Shown one piece after another: positions 53,639-64,000 of a DNA stretch of 64,000 nucleotides (position 1 is its first letter; each line of letters begins with the position of its first letter). The position numbers and the translations under genes were made by a program. Source of the DNA: Gracilaria vermiculophylla (Eukaryota > Rhodophyta > Florideophyceae > Gracilariales > Gracilariaceae); assembly GCA_019155205.2 (NCBI GenBank), contig JAHNZQ020000016.1, positions 60,800-124,799 of the forward strand. The letters are read 5' to 3'. Below the pieces are notes generated by a model. That model saw only the letters and a program-made list of their open reading frames with translations, was not told the origin of the DNA and made no database searches.

Positions 53639-55658
53639 GGCGGCGGTGAGTGCGAGAGACAACGGAAAAGCGGCGCTCGCGGCGAGAGGCGCGGTGTGAG
53701 GGGCGGCGGTGATGGCGGTGGTGACGGCGGAGCGGCGGTTGAGCAGCGAGAGCGCGCGCCGGGCAGTTTTATGGTGAGTGCGCGCGCGCTGACAACGCTG
53801 CCACGTGGGGTGGCACGTTTCGTTTAGGCGTCACCCCAAAGTCGCGCGCGCTCTCGAGTCGTGCCGACGCCGTTTTTTTTTGTTGCGCGTATTGCACTGG
53901 CGCATGGCGCGCGCGCGCGCGCGCCGGCCACGCGCGGCGCCGCGTCAGCGCCTGCAAACAGCCGAACGCTGACCGCTGCGGCGGCTGCCCGCCGCGGAGT
54001 ACGCCGCCGTGCTCCCGGCAGCCAGTGCTGTTTCGCGGATGCGAAGCAAGTGTCTGGCGCTGTGTTTCCTGGCGGCGTTCGTGCAATATCAACGCTCGCG
54101 CTGTGCCAGCACAAGCGCACGTTGTGCGTAGCTTGCGCGCCGCACGAAACCCCCCCCGCACCCTCCTGCCACCGCCGCTTGCGACGCCGTTCGCGCCTGC
54201 TTAGAGTGCGCTTCGTCTGCCTGCCGTCACTTGCACTTGCCGCTATCTCATCTTGTTTCGATATCTGCGAGGTTTGGTGAACGAACGTTGTGAGTGGTAC
54301 ATATGGTACAGCTTGCCACAAATCATTTTCGAATGCATCTTTCGCAGAAACAAAATCATCTCACTCGCTATCCTTCCTCTCCGTTCGCGCGCTGCGACTC
54401 AGCACATCTGCCTACGTGCAGTTTACGTGTACAAGGGAGTGCGCTCCCACAGCACATGTCCCCACCGCACGCCACTGAACCGATGTTGAGCCCGGCCCGA
54501 ATAAGACGCCGCGCGCACTGTGATGATATCGCACATCGCAATCTCGCGTCGCACTGCTCACACGGTCGCGGCCCATCAGCCATTGGCGGCGCTGCGGTCT
54601 GCGGTCTGTTGTAAAAAAGCGCTCGCTCGCACACGTGCTGCGCGCCCCGCACTGCCGTCCACCGCTCTGACGCCACGTCATCCAAATGGGCGCCTGCCGT
54701 TTTACGTCGCTCGTCACCACCTTCGCGACAGGTGGCTTGCGCACTCCGCCGTGGCGCACCGCTCAGCCATGCTGTAAGCAATCGGCGCATGAAATCGCCA
54801 CCTTGCGGCCGTCGTCCTCGCGCGCTCGTGCGCGCGTGTCGCCGTTGTGAAGCAGCTGTATACGCGTGCCGGCTGATACACGCGCCCCCTGCGCCTCGGC
54901 CGCCATCGCGCAGACGCGCGCATCGCGTCGTTGATCCGCCCGCCATCGCTCCGCGCCAATGGCGCGCTTTCATTCGTGCACAGCGCATTCTTTTCCCTCC
55001 CACGTCGACCGCAACTCTGCCTTCTGCCGCGCGTAGCTGCACATGCGCGTCCTACTTCGCGTGCTGCTCTGTTCTTCGTGTTTCCCACCACACCCAGCCA
55101 ATCCACAGCACTCAGCGAAATGCGTCATGTTCCACTTTCTGCCCACCGCGCACCATGCATCGCCTCCCAACATGCGCTCACAACTCCAATGACGTAACGA
55201 ACACGTCCGTCTGGCGCCGCATCCAACAAGCGCTCGCCACCGTCGCCGCCTCACGCGTTGTGTCACACGCTGCTGCAAACCCATCACCGACCAGTCCACC
55301 CCGCCAAACCCTGCGCACGATCGTCGTCCCCTCTCAAGCCGCTGTGCACGCGTTCAAACCCTACCAAACCTTCCGTTCGCCTTCCATTGGCGCGCCCCTC
55401 AACTTCCCGCCGAGCATGGCCGCCTGTCTCCGACGCTGCATACGTGTCGTGCGCTGCGCGAAACGGCCGCCGCTCCCGTGACCATGCGGCTCTTCTGCGC
55501 TGCGAGGCGCGTTGCACATTGGGCGCTGTACCCGCGGCCGCTGTGACTTTCCGCTCTTGTGCGTTTCTCTGCTGTTTTACTAATCTCATGCCCCATGGTC
55601 GTGGAAAGAACGAATTCAGTCTATCGCGGAGCCGCATACCGTCTTTGTTGCTACACGT
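53639..55658. other. GC-rich region without supported gene
   Basis: 2 kb between the small basic gene and the second LTR element. Rich in CGCG, with an alternating purine/pyrimidine run near 53905-53925. ORFs up to 250 codons exist on both strands, but all are Arg/Ala/Pro-rich, overlap each other and show no domain or splice pattern. I treat the region as intergenic. Confidence 0.5.
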
Positions 55659-55662
55659 CGTC

Positions 55663-55987
55663 TGCGGCACACCCAGTAGGTCGGGTGTGAGAGCCTAGCC
55701 CAAAGGGACTCCGGGAGGCTCAAAAGTCGGAAGTAAAGGGTTTACTGAAAGGCTCGGTGAGTCGGCCTTAGTGGGGTGATCGGGTGCGTTCGATGTCTCT
55801 CGGTCAAGAGGTATCGGGAGGCTGCGAGCCGGGGTTTAAAAGCTAAATCTGAAGCCCTGCCTCTAGCGGAAACGGGTCAGCTGGAAAGTTACGAAACTAC
55901 ACGACGTCCGATAGCGCCGCTGTACGGCGAATAAAATATAGGCCGGTACGTCTTGGCAGCTGTCCACAGACAAGGCACAGTGCCACA
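55663..55987 (-). repeat. LTR of second element, 3' copy
   Basis: 325 bp, matching 62116-62440 with scattered substitutions, mostly between about 55755 and 55815, and no net length change. The left tip is TGCGGCAC against TGTGGCAC in the other copy. Confidence 0.88.
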
Positions 55988-55999
55988 CTCCCTTCTTTC
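55988..55999 (-). other. Polypurine tract of second element
   Basis: On the minus strand GAAAGAAGGGAG directly precedes the 3' LTR start TGTGGC. All purine and in the expected place. Confidence 0.75.
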
Positions 56000-56337
56000 A
56001 AAGAGCGAGCGCGGCGCGAGCTTTGGCGACCAGGTGGGCCGGGATGGTCTTGTGCTGTAGCAAATGCTTGACCATTGCCGGGACGTCTAGGAAGACATTA
56101 AGCAAAGGCTCGACTGTGTCTTCAGATTCGTCAAGTCCTTTCCAGCGGACGACAACTCGGAGACCATCGGGACTGTCTCAAAGACTCATGAGACGAGCGA
56201 CCGGTATGCCGACTTCGGACTGCAACACGTGACCCATGATCACGTGCTCGTTGATTGCACCGTCTCGATAAAATTTGAGACGGGTCGCGTGTATGTCGTT
56301 CAGATAGCCGGTGCGGAGATCTTTGACCTAATAGACG
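56000..56337 (-). pseudogene. Pol C-terminus with chromodomain, severed by Tc1 insertion
   Basis: Continuation of the integrase frame beyond the nested Tc1. It shows VVVRWKGLDESEDTVEP, a chromodomain-type strand and acidic turn, and ends near 56000, next to the polypurine tract. A TAG close to the insertion (near 56330) and a TGA near 56180 interrupt it. Confidence 0.65.
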
Positions 56338-56339
56338 TA

Positions 56340-57617
56340 CAGTCTGTTTCAAAATCATAACACGTTGGTGTTAAAGTAAAAAAATGATGATTTTGGTACT
56401 GTAGGGCTACAAGATTGAGTTTCAAAATAAATTCAAGTCCAAAAACCGTTTCAAAAACATAACAACTTTATCAACTTGAAGTCTCTTTTGGTGACTTAGT
56501 AACTAATTTTCCCACCTTTTTGCTGCATAACGCTAATACAGCGTTTAGGCATTGAATTGATGTAGCCATTAATTGTCGAAACTGAAATATTGTCGCAGCA
56601 ATTCTTAATACAGTTTTTAAATCAAAAACTGTGCTGAATAGCCTGCCATGGCCATAACCCATCATTGATAATAGACCCCATACATTTTCAATGGGGTTCA
56701 AGTCCGGTGAGCGCGCTGGCCATTCCATGACATGAATGCTTGCTTCTTGTAGCCAGTCTGACATTAATTTGGATTTGTTTACCGAGGCATTATCTTGCTG
56801 AAAAACAAAATTTTTTCCGTGTACAAAATATCCAAAAGGTAGCATGTAGTTATAAAAAACTTCCTGATAGCGTGCAGAGTCCATATTTCCATCAATAAAA
56901 GCAACTTCTGTTTTTCCATACTTTGATATACCAGCCCATACCATTACAGAACCGCCTACAGAATTTCTTGTATAAAATTATGAACGTTCTTTTCTAAGAT
57001 CATGCCAGTAATACTTAAAACAATCTGGACCATCCAAGTTAAACTTTTTTTCATCAGAAAACATTACCGTGTTCCATTCGTCTTTCAAGTGCACCATGTT
57101 TGCACACCTAGACACTCTTCTTTGCTTATGATGTTCTTCCAGAAAGAAGGTTTTCCTCATTCTTTTATACTTGAACAAGTTTTTTTTATTAATTTCTTTC
57201 TATATTGTTGCTTTAGATACGTTGAGGTTTACGTTTTTTGCAATATTCTTGCATGAAACTTTTCCTCGATACAGTTCCCGCTTGATACCGCTCTTATCTG
57301 CTGGACTGAAGAGATTGGGACGCCCTGTAGAATTTTTTTCTCCATAACTGTCTGGGTTTTTAAGAAACCGGAGAATTGTGGCAGGATGACGCTTCAAATG
57401 TCGGCCAATTTCGGCATATGATTTACCGTTAGCTTTCAACTGTATAATTTCAAGCTGTTTGGAGCGCGAAAGAGGTGATCCTCGAGCCATATTGATGGAT
57501 GTTGATCATGTATTGTTATGATTATGAAACGGTTTTTACTTATATGCTCTGCAAAAGGCGCACTACAGTACTACTTTGGCGCGTTTTTTAGGCGTGATAT
57601 GATTTTGAAACGCACTG
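56340..57617 (-). mobile_element. Tc1-like element, copy 2 (nested)
   Basis: 1278 bp between TA duplications (56338-56339, 57618-57619). Inverted tips are CAGTCTGTTTCAAAATCATA and CAGTGCGTTTCAAAATCATA. The transposase is in one frame from ATG 57488-57490 to 56471, about 340 codons, broken by a TAG at 57200 and a TAA at 56978. An N-terminal paired-like helix-turn-helix (SRSKQLEIIQLKANGKSYAE) is followed by a catalytic core with FSDEKKF, FQQDNASVNKSK and SPDLNPIENVWG. There are 34 residues between the second Asp and the Glu, so DD34E of the Tc1 type. The core residues are intact and only two stops prevent expression, so this is the best preserved of the three copies. Confidence 0.92.
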
Positions 57618-57619
57618 TA

Positions 57620-60600
57620 GTCGTTGAGCGCCTTGATGACACGATGCGGACCGCGCCAGCGGAGATGTAACTTGTCTCCTGCACCAAACTCATCACGTGC
57701 CACAAGGACAAAGTCCCCCTCTTCGAAGTCCGGGGGTTTTCCTTGCGAGGCGGATACGCGCGACTGGTTTTGAGGTTTGGCCAAAGTGAACTGGACGAGT
57801 GGGTGAATCTCATCGCAGATCTTGATGAGATTTTTGATGTTGACGTCGCGCTCCATCTGCGCTTCGGTTAGCGTCACAGACTTTGCAGTCGAGAACCGCA
57901 TGAATGTATTGATAGGCGGTGTTGGCTCACAGCCAAGGAAGGCCGATATCGGAAAAACATTCCCGCGGGACGGAGACGGAGAATTGTTCAAGACAGAGAT
58001 AGAAATCGGAAGGAGATCGGGCCATTCGGTCGTGCGCATCTTGAGTTCAGACAAGACTGAACGGGCGACACGGATTAATTCTTTCCCAAGGCGTTTCACT
58101 GCCTCGTTGCTCCATGGGCAGAATGGAAGCGAGAAATGGTGCGGCACCTTGAAATTTTTTGTGACCAGACGAACGACTTCATTTTTGAAGTGTCTAAAAC
58201 CGTCGGACTTGAGGCCGTTGGGGACTCCGAAGGCTGCGCATGAGTCTATGATAGCCGAGGCGGCATTTTCGGCAGTGGTATCAGGGAAGGCGTAGAACCA
58301 CTTGTAGTCGGAAAGGTCGTCACGCAGCATGAGGACATATTTCTCGCTGGCCTGTCCAGGCCCGAGTTCGATGTAGTCGAACTGTAGCAAGTCATTGGTC
58401 TTTGTGCTGTGGACGACCGGACCAAATTGGCGTGATATCTTCTCCCCTCCAACTGTCGATAGACAGTGGATGCAAGCACGGACGAAGGTACGGATGTCTG
58501 CGTGAAGGGTAGACCATTTAAAAGACCTTGTGAGCAACTTTTCCGTGGAGCCGCTGCCGCGATGACCAGAAGGACCAGTATGGGCAATGATACATAGACG
58601 AAGTTGAATTTCATCGGCGTCGTCGGAAACCCAGACGGCACCGGTGTCCGCATACGTTCAGAGGTTGTCGTTGAGAGTGAGGCCGGCAGGACGCGATTCG
58701 GCGTGGTCAAGTTGGGCCGTAGCAAGGGCGGTACGGGAAGGCCATTCGAAGTCGTCGGCGGAAGACGACGGGAGCTCGGGCACGCGTACAATACGGCGCA
58801 CCGTTGTTGGGATCGCCGGCCAGTGGGACATGAGGTCGCCCCAGACGTTTTTGTCGCCCTTGATGTGGTAGCATGGGTACTGTTACATGCTGAGACGCAC
58901 GGCCTATCGCAGTACCTTGCGCATTGAAGTGACTGATAAGTCAGGGACCACAGACTTGGGGTCAAATAAGATGATGAGATTGTTGTGGTCCGTGTACAGG
59001 GCGAAGCCGTCGGATGTAGCGACGATCCAGTTCATGCGGTCTAATGTGGTTAACACCGCATAGGCCTCTTTTTTCAAGACTGACCAGCCGAGTTGGGTCG
59101 CGTCGAAGTGGCCGGAGAGGAACTCGAGCGGAGAATGACATTGTTTCGCGTGGTCTTTCTGGACCTCGTCTTGTGGGACTCGGGTAATGATCCCAGACCA
59201 GGCCGTATCGGATGCATCTGCGTACACGCACAGACTTTGGCGGACATCGCGGTGGGCGAGCTTGACCTGATGAGCCAGTGAATGCTGACAGGCGGTGAAG
59301 GCGTCCAGTTCGGTCTGACCCCAGCCGAGGTGGGCAAGGTTGACACGAAAGACGGCGCGTTTGGTTCGCTTTCCAACATGTCCGTAGACGCGTTCCATGA
59401 ACTCGTGGAGCGAGGCTACGAGGTCAGTGAAGTTTGGAATACCCTGCTTGACCAATTGCAGGGCACAAACCAATTGATGAAGCTGCGCGCCGGTTGTAGG
59501 TGCCTCCATCGATAGTAAGCCTTCCAGCCGACGCGGGTCATACCGGATGCCCTCTGAGGACAGCAGTCGACCGCACCAGCGGATTTCCGTCGCAAAGATG
59601 GTGCACTTGCCGGGGTGCAGCTTGAGGTTGTACTCCACGCATAGGGCGAAGAACGACCGAATAGACTCCATGAGACTGTCGATGGTAGCGGCGTGGATAA
59701 GTACGTTGTCCAGCCAGATGAGGGTTTTGTCCTTAAAGCCGTCGGGGATAATCGCAGTTAGCGAGGATTGGAGGTGAATGACCGCGTTTGTCGTCCCGTG
59801 CAGGACGCGTGTTGGTGTAAAAATCCCATCCGGCGTGATGAAGGATTGACACTCCTGCGACCTGGCTGCCAACGCCAGCTGCCAGTAGCTGTGGTTGAAG
59901 TCGAAGTTGGCATAATATTTCGAATCAGCCAGTTAGGTCAGCTCGTGTTCAATAAGTGGCATTCGATACTGGTACCTTATAGTGTACTCGTTGACCGGCC
60001 ACAGGTCCACAGTGAACCGGAAAAGGGCGCCAGGATTTGGCACAAGGAGTGGCGCACAAGCCCACTTGGACGTTGTGTTTGGGTACGCGAGGCCACGACG
60101 GACGAGATCGTTCACAAAGTCTTGAAGGAACTCTCGTTGCTCCTGCGTGTACCGGCGAAGGCGGACTGTAACGGGCTTTGCGTTCTTGCTGAGCTCAATC
60201 TTGATCAAAGGCAAGCGTGTGGGCGGTCCGGATGAGAAGGACGTACGGAAGATGTCCATGTAGTCGGTCAACAACTTCGAGAGTTTGAGCCGTTTGGATT
60301 CTGGAAGTCCTGCTTTGTGGGCGGCTGTCTGCATGTCGTCCACTTCATTCATGATGTTCCCTTGCTGGTCTGAGTCTATAGGATCCAGTACGGAAGGATC
60401 CAGCCTCGGGTCCTCTTCTGCGCGTGCGCGGAAGTAGTTAACCTTCAGTCTGTCGGGGTCCACCATATACGGCCTGTCCACATGGTCGTTGCCCCCACGG
60501 TTGAGGCACGCTAACATGAGGCGGCTAACTCGCCCACCTTTCATCGTTGGAAGGGATTCAGGGCTGCAGTCTGTACCATCGAGGGTCGCCGCACGATCCT

Positions 60601-61150
60601 CGAGTAGAGTTCGCGTGTCCACACGGAGGTGAAGCAAGACCGGACAGCCGATAGGTATGTCCTCACAGGCCACTGCGTCATCCGCGACAAGGAAACGTAT
60701 ATTATTGAGCGCGGGACGGCCTGAGTTAAGGTGTAGTACCGTGGATGGCACGTACCACGCCCTTGAAAACTTGTACAATTTCAGCGTTTCGTCTTTCTTG
60801 GTCAGCGCGACTTCAATACTGACGGAGTCGATGGCTTCAATTTTGCTGATACCCTTGATGACCGCCCTTTCGGCCAAGGCTGTCGACGCGAGACTTTCGT
60901 CGCTGCCGTCATCGCAACGGCCTGTTACGTCGAGGCTCGCCTTTTTGTTAGAAACGGTCATGATGCACGACGGTGATTCATCGTCCATGTTGGCTTTACC
61001 TGCGTCTTTACCAAGGAGGCCAACGCTCTTGGATGTATAGGAGGCTGCGTCACCGGCCGAAGAGACTCGACTCCTTGTAGACCTTGCCAGGCCATCGCTT
61101 GCTCGAGCGGCAGCCAGCTTGTCTTTGTAGTCTTTTTTCTCCTTCGGCGA
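57620..61150 (-). pseudogene. pol: Pol of second element (protease, RT, RNase H, integrase)
   Basis: Same frame as gag. Protease candidate GRCDDGSDESLAS near 60900, with DDG in place of the usual D-T/S-G. RT from about 60300 to 59350: PVNEYTIRYQYRMPL, and WLDNVLIHA at 59705-59713, where the second Asp of the YxDD box is Asn. RNase H has VYADASDTAW and YTDHNN. Integrase from about 58640: HHCC zinc region, LLQFDYIEL, LKSDGF, SNEAVKRLGKE. Stops: TAA 59933, TAG 58904, a TAA seven codons on, and a TGA near 58660. No frameshift is seen. Tc1 copy 2 interrupts the end at 57618. Confidence 0.8.
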
Positions 61151-62035
61151 CTAGTGTTCACAGTCGTCGATCCAATTCATACGCTTCCTTCCCTCGCAAG
61201 ACGTCAGTGGGCATGGCGATGGCGGGGCCCTCTTGTTGCCACGGTCCTTGGAGGTCTTGTTTGAGACCTTGTTGTCCGGCTTTGTATTCCAGCCGTTGCT
61301 TATTGAGCCGCCGCCCGTGTTGAACTGACGGCCACGAGGGCTCCCGTTGTCGAGTTTTTCGAAGGCCAATGAAAGGTCGAGTGCATGTCTCATAAACGCT
61401 TTGAAGTAGTCCTTTAGATTCCTCTTCGAAAACGACAGGTCTTGCTCAAGTCGTATCTTCAGTTGTGTCGGTTTGCCGACCGATAGGATATGGCGTACAG
61501 TCACCTTTTGGTTGTTTTCAACCACCCAGGCCATGCCGTGCTGACGGAGCAATGTCTTGTAATCCATGAAGAGTAACTTCATGTGGCCTGATGCGGACTT
61601 GACGCTCATGTCCATGCGCACGTGCTTTTGCACCATAGCGCTGAGGTCCGACTCGGTCACAGTTGTAGCCGAGTCGACAGCTTTCTTTTCTAGAAAGCCA
61701 CGAAGTTGGTCGTCTTCAAGATATTTGACGTCTTTACAGCCTTCAATCATCCCCAGATCCACGGCGTACTCGATCTGTTCGGCGTCAACACAAGAGACAA
61801 GACCAACAGGGCGGATAGGCTCAATAGTCGTTGAGCCTTCTTGAACAAGCTGCGATGCGCGGGCCTTACACTCGCAACAGTACGCGTCGTACTTGCGCAG
61901 GAATACGCGGATCGACTCAGAATCGATGCGTGCAAGACACGGCTGTTCGGTAGCCATCATGACATGACGGACTTTCGCTGAGCCACTGATACCCGTGCTG
62001 ATACGTGCAGAAGACGGTGAGGATGTGTCTTCCAT
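61151..62035 (-). CDS. gag: Gag-like ORF of second element
   Basis: 294 residues from ATG 62033-62035, 80 bp inside the 5' LTR. A helical central part (VTESDLSAMVQKHVRMDMSV onward) and a basic, Gly/Asn/Ser-rich tail with three Cys are visible, but no CCHC knuckle. It ends with a single TAG (61151-61153), after which pol continues in the same frame. Either the TAG is a decay mutation of a fused gag-pol frame or it is a suppressible stop. The former seems likelier given the other stops in pol. Assigned as gag by position. Confidence 0.6.
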   Translation of the reverse strand: MEDTSSPSSARISTGISGSAKVRHVMMATEQPCLARIDSESIRVFLRKYDAYCCECKARASQLVQEGSTTIEPIRPVGLVSCVDAEQIEYAVDLGMIEGCKDVKYLEDDQLRGFLEKKAVDSATTVTESDLSAMVQKHVRMDMSVKSASGHMKLLFMDYKTLLRQHGMAWVVENNQKVTVRHILSVGKPTQLKIRLEQDLSFSKRNLKDYFKAFMRHALDLSLAFEKLDNGSPRGRQFNTGGGSISNGWNTKPDNKVSNKTSKDRGNKRAPPSPCPLTSCEGRKRMNWIDDCEH

Positions 62036-62115
62036 GGTTGGCCTTCAGGACTGCGCGCTTGTCCGTAAAAGTCGATGTGGTGAAAACCTCTGAGGTGTGT
62101 AACCGAAGTGATCAC

Positions 62116-62440
62116 TGTGGCACATCCAGTAGGTCGGGTGTGAGAGCCTAGCCCAAAGGGACTCCGGGAGGCTCAAAAGTCGGAAGTAAAGGGTTTACTG
62201 AAAGGCTCGGTGAGTCTGTCTTAGTGGAATGATTGGGTGCGTTTGATGCATCTCGGTCAGGGAGCATCGGGAGGCTGCGAGCCGGGGTCTAAAAGCTAAA
62301 TCTGAAGCCCTGCTCCTAGCGGAAACGGGTCAGCTAGAAAGTTACGAAACTACACGACGTTCAATGGCGTCGCTGTTCAGCGAATAAAATATAGGCCGTT
62401 ACGTCTTGGCACCTGTCCACAGACGAGACACAGTGCCACA
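62116..62440 (-). repeat. LTR of second element, 5' copy
   Basis: 325 bp, TGTGGCACATCC to CACAGTGCCACA on the + strand, followed by the CGTC target repeat. The primer binding site next to 62115 is not clear to me; no TGG start is within 5 bases. Confidence 0.88.
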
Positions 62441-62444
62441 CGTC

Positions 62445-63540
62445 CGACCCATCTTTGCTTCAAAAACTTTGTGCCACGATTCGATCTCTTCATCTGTGAG
62501 CGTCGATGCCGGAGACCGACTGTGGCGACCGCCGCTCATGACCCCATTTTAAAAGAGTTCCACCAATTCTATTATACATCACGTCTAGAATTCTTATTAA
62601 ACTACCGAGCCTGCCGGACATATTCGCCAGCTGTCAGTTTCCGACTTTCCGGGCTACTGACATGCACCCCGTAGTTTGGTACTCAGTTGATCAAACTGCC
62701 CAGCTCTTTTCTCCACAGTGAAGAGTGCCTGTTTGCTACATACTTGTTTCCGCCTCTGTTGACGTCTTTGTCGACTCATTGTAACTAAATGCCAAGGAAG
62801 CACCAATCCATGTTTAACAATATACATGTGAAGTACGTCGGTGAGGGTGCCGTATGCATCAATGAAGTCTGTGAAAGGCTGCCAGGCAACCTCACGCCGC
62901 CAAACATCTTTCAAAAAGAGTCAAAAACTGATACATACGCCCATATTTACGGTGCTTCAAGATGTTGTATACTTTGTACAAAGATGCCCAGACCCCATCT
63001 CGGGCACCAGTCCTTGGAAAAGATTTATCGGGAAGGCAATGTCTTCTTGCTAAGCCATTAAAGCGCGGTTATGTGTGCCATGCACCACCAAGTCAATTTT
63101 GTATTCTCTGAAAGCACCAGAAAAACCACGTCCTTACCGATTATCTTGGTTATAAAAAATGCTCCGAACCGATGCACATTAAATTTATAGGACTATTGAC
63201 TCTGCTTAATGGTATTTCAGAATAATGAGATATCAAGCCAAGTCTCATCAATATTCTTATACGTGGGAGATCGGTACTTGTCTGTAAAGCACAAAGTGTA
63301 CCGCGCCTTGCTCTTTGATAAAAGTAGCGTACGTCTTTGAGAGCAGACAGTAGTAGTGCATTGAACTATCTTATGGCCTCAAAAGGGCTGGCAGACATTC
63401 AAAGAAGATTCCGGGGAATGTTAGCATTTCAGCCTAGTTCGATTTTGACGAAAGATGCTCGGCCTTATGCCACACGAAACAACGTCACAAATTTTTAGCG
63501 GCCAAGAGCAACATAACGTGCTGCTTAAAGTATGATATAG
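62445..63540. other. Decayed sequence, no intact gene
   Basis: About 1.1 kb, A/T-richer than the island genes. The minus strand near 63190-63275 has a short protein-like stretch (YRSPTYKNIDETWLDIS), and another lies near 63065-63180, both ending in stops. They could be remnants of a transposase, but I cannot name the family. Confidence 0.35.
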
Positions 63541-64000
63541 GCAAAAATCATATAACGCCTAAAAAACGCACCAAAGTAGTACTGTAGTGCGCCTTTTGCA
63601 GATAATATAAGTAAAAACCGTTTCATAATCATAACACTACATCATCAGCATCCATCGTTACGGATCGACGTTTGTCTCTTTCTCGCTCCAAACAGCATGA
63701 ATTCAAACAACTAAAAGCTTATAGAAAATTATATGTCAAAATTAGCCGACTTATAAAACGTTATCCAGTCACAACTCCCCGTATCCTAGAAAATCCAGCG
63801 ACCTGTAGAACAAAAACACTTACAAGGCGCTCACACCTTTCCATTCCTGCAGATAAAAGAGTTAGAAAACGGAAACTGTGTCAAAGAATAGTTTCATGCA
63901 AAAAAATTGCAAAACCCCTAAACCTCAATGTTTCTAAATCAATAATTTGAGAAATAATCAATAAAAAAACATTGTTCAAGTATAAAACAATGATGAAAAC
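63541..64000 (+). pseudogene. Tc1-like element, copy 3 (5' part, runs off window)
   Basis: Starts in diverged inverted-repeat sequence (ATCATATAACGCCTAAAAAA) equivalent to the region inside 57590 of copy 2. The transposase relic begins at about 63662, where the ATG has become ACG. The helix-turn-helix part (SRSKQHEFKQLKAYRKLYVK) is readable to 63950, where TGA replaces the Trp codon that copy 1 keeps. The frame then continues to the window end. The outermost 12 or so bases of the repeat are not recognisable. Confidence 0.8.

Larger units (their letters stand above)
55663..62440 (-). mobile_element. Second LTR retrotransposon (Ty3/gypsy-like), with nested Tc1 element
   Basis: 6778 bp, flanked by a 4-bp direct repeat CGTC (55659-55662 and 62441-62444). 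LTRs of 325 bp at each end have 8-bp inverted tips TGTGGCAC / GTGCCACA (one change in the left copy). It reads on the minus strand: 5' LTR, gag, protease, RT, RNase H, integrase, chromodomain, polypurine tract, 3' LTR. The order RT before integrase makes it Ty3/gypsy type. Without the nested Tc1 (1280 bp with the TA) it would be about 5.5 kb. It is unrelated in sequence to the chromovirus at 1-22.7 kb. Several stops and the insertion make it dead. Confidence 0.88.

Noticed and set aside
54732..55481. 249-codon + strand ORF upstream of the second LTR element
   Set aside because: Arg, Cys and Ala-rich, overlapped by equally long ORFs on both strands in CGCG-rich DNA, with no domain, splice sites or conserved pattern.
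1..64000. CRISPR arrays, tRNA or rRNA genes
   Set aside because: No regularly spaced short repeats, no cloverleaf I could fold with confidence and no rRNA-like sequence were found.

Overview
This is a nuclear segment of a eukaryote, most likely a red alga. The evidence is a compact set of protein genes with few, short GT-AG introns (about 50 to 125 bp, several with a CTAAC-type branch site); a plastid-type glutamine synthetase precursor whose leader starts Met-Ala-Phe-Val; and large blocks of LTR retrotransposons and Tc1-like elements. A Florideophyte such as Chondrus is my best guess, but that is inference. One 100-N assembly gap lies at 19460-19559.

Layout. (1) 1-22.7 kb is a nest of related Ty3/gypsy chromovirus copies. 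A gag on the + strand (1-2020) is cut by an LTR fragment. It is followed by three pol copies, all on the minus strand. After each pol, between pol and the next LTR, lies an extra module whose long reading frame runs antisense to pol. LTRs are at 2021-2100 (fragment), 6399-6951, 12641-13193 and 22156-22706. The stretches 6398-10136 and 12640-16378 appear identical. (2) 22.9-24.2 kb is a decayed Tc1-like element. (3) 24.4-53.6 kb is the gene island: CDK5RAP3/C53, QueF, SAP30-like, aminopeptidase P, a UshA-type 5'-nucleotidase, a large FHA/SAP protein, a copine-like double-C2 protein, a probable mitoribosomal mL53, ALG10, a probable FANCA, plastid-type glutamine synthetase, a hexose-6-phosphate mutarotase, a Crt10-like WD40 protein and a small basic protein. 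(4) 53.6-55.7 kb is GC-rich with no supported gene. (5) 55663-62440 is a second, unrelated LTR retrotransposon with 325-bp LTRs and a 4-bp target duplication. It is split by a nested Tc1 element. (6) 62.4-64 kb is decayed sequence followed by the start of a third Tc1-like copy.

The genes are not an operon. They pair as convergent or divergent neighbours with short spacers. Several concern protein and genome quality control: C53 in UFMylation and ER-phagy, ALG10 in N-glycan assembly, FANCA in crosslink repair, and the FHA/SAP protein probably in chromatin. QueF is a bacterial-type queuosine-precursor enzyme and is unexpected here.

The most unusual structure is the antisense module of the chromovirus. 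It is bounded by two copies of the polypurine tract and separated from pol by a conserved hairpin. All transposon genes seen here carry stops or frameshifts; the host genes look intact, apart from one in-frame TGA in the Crt10-like gene.
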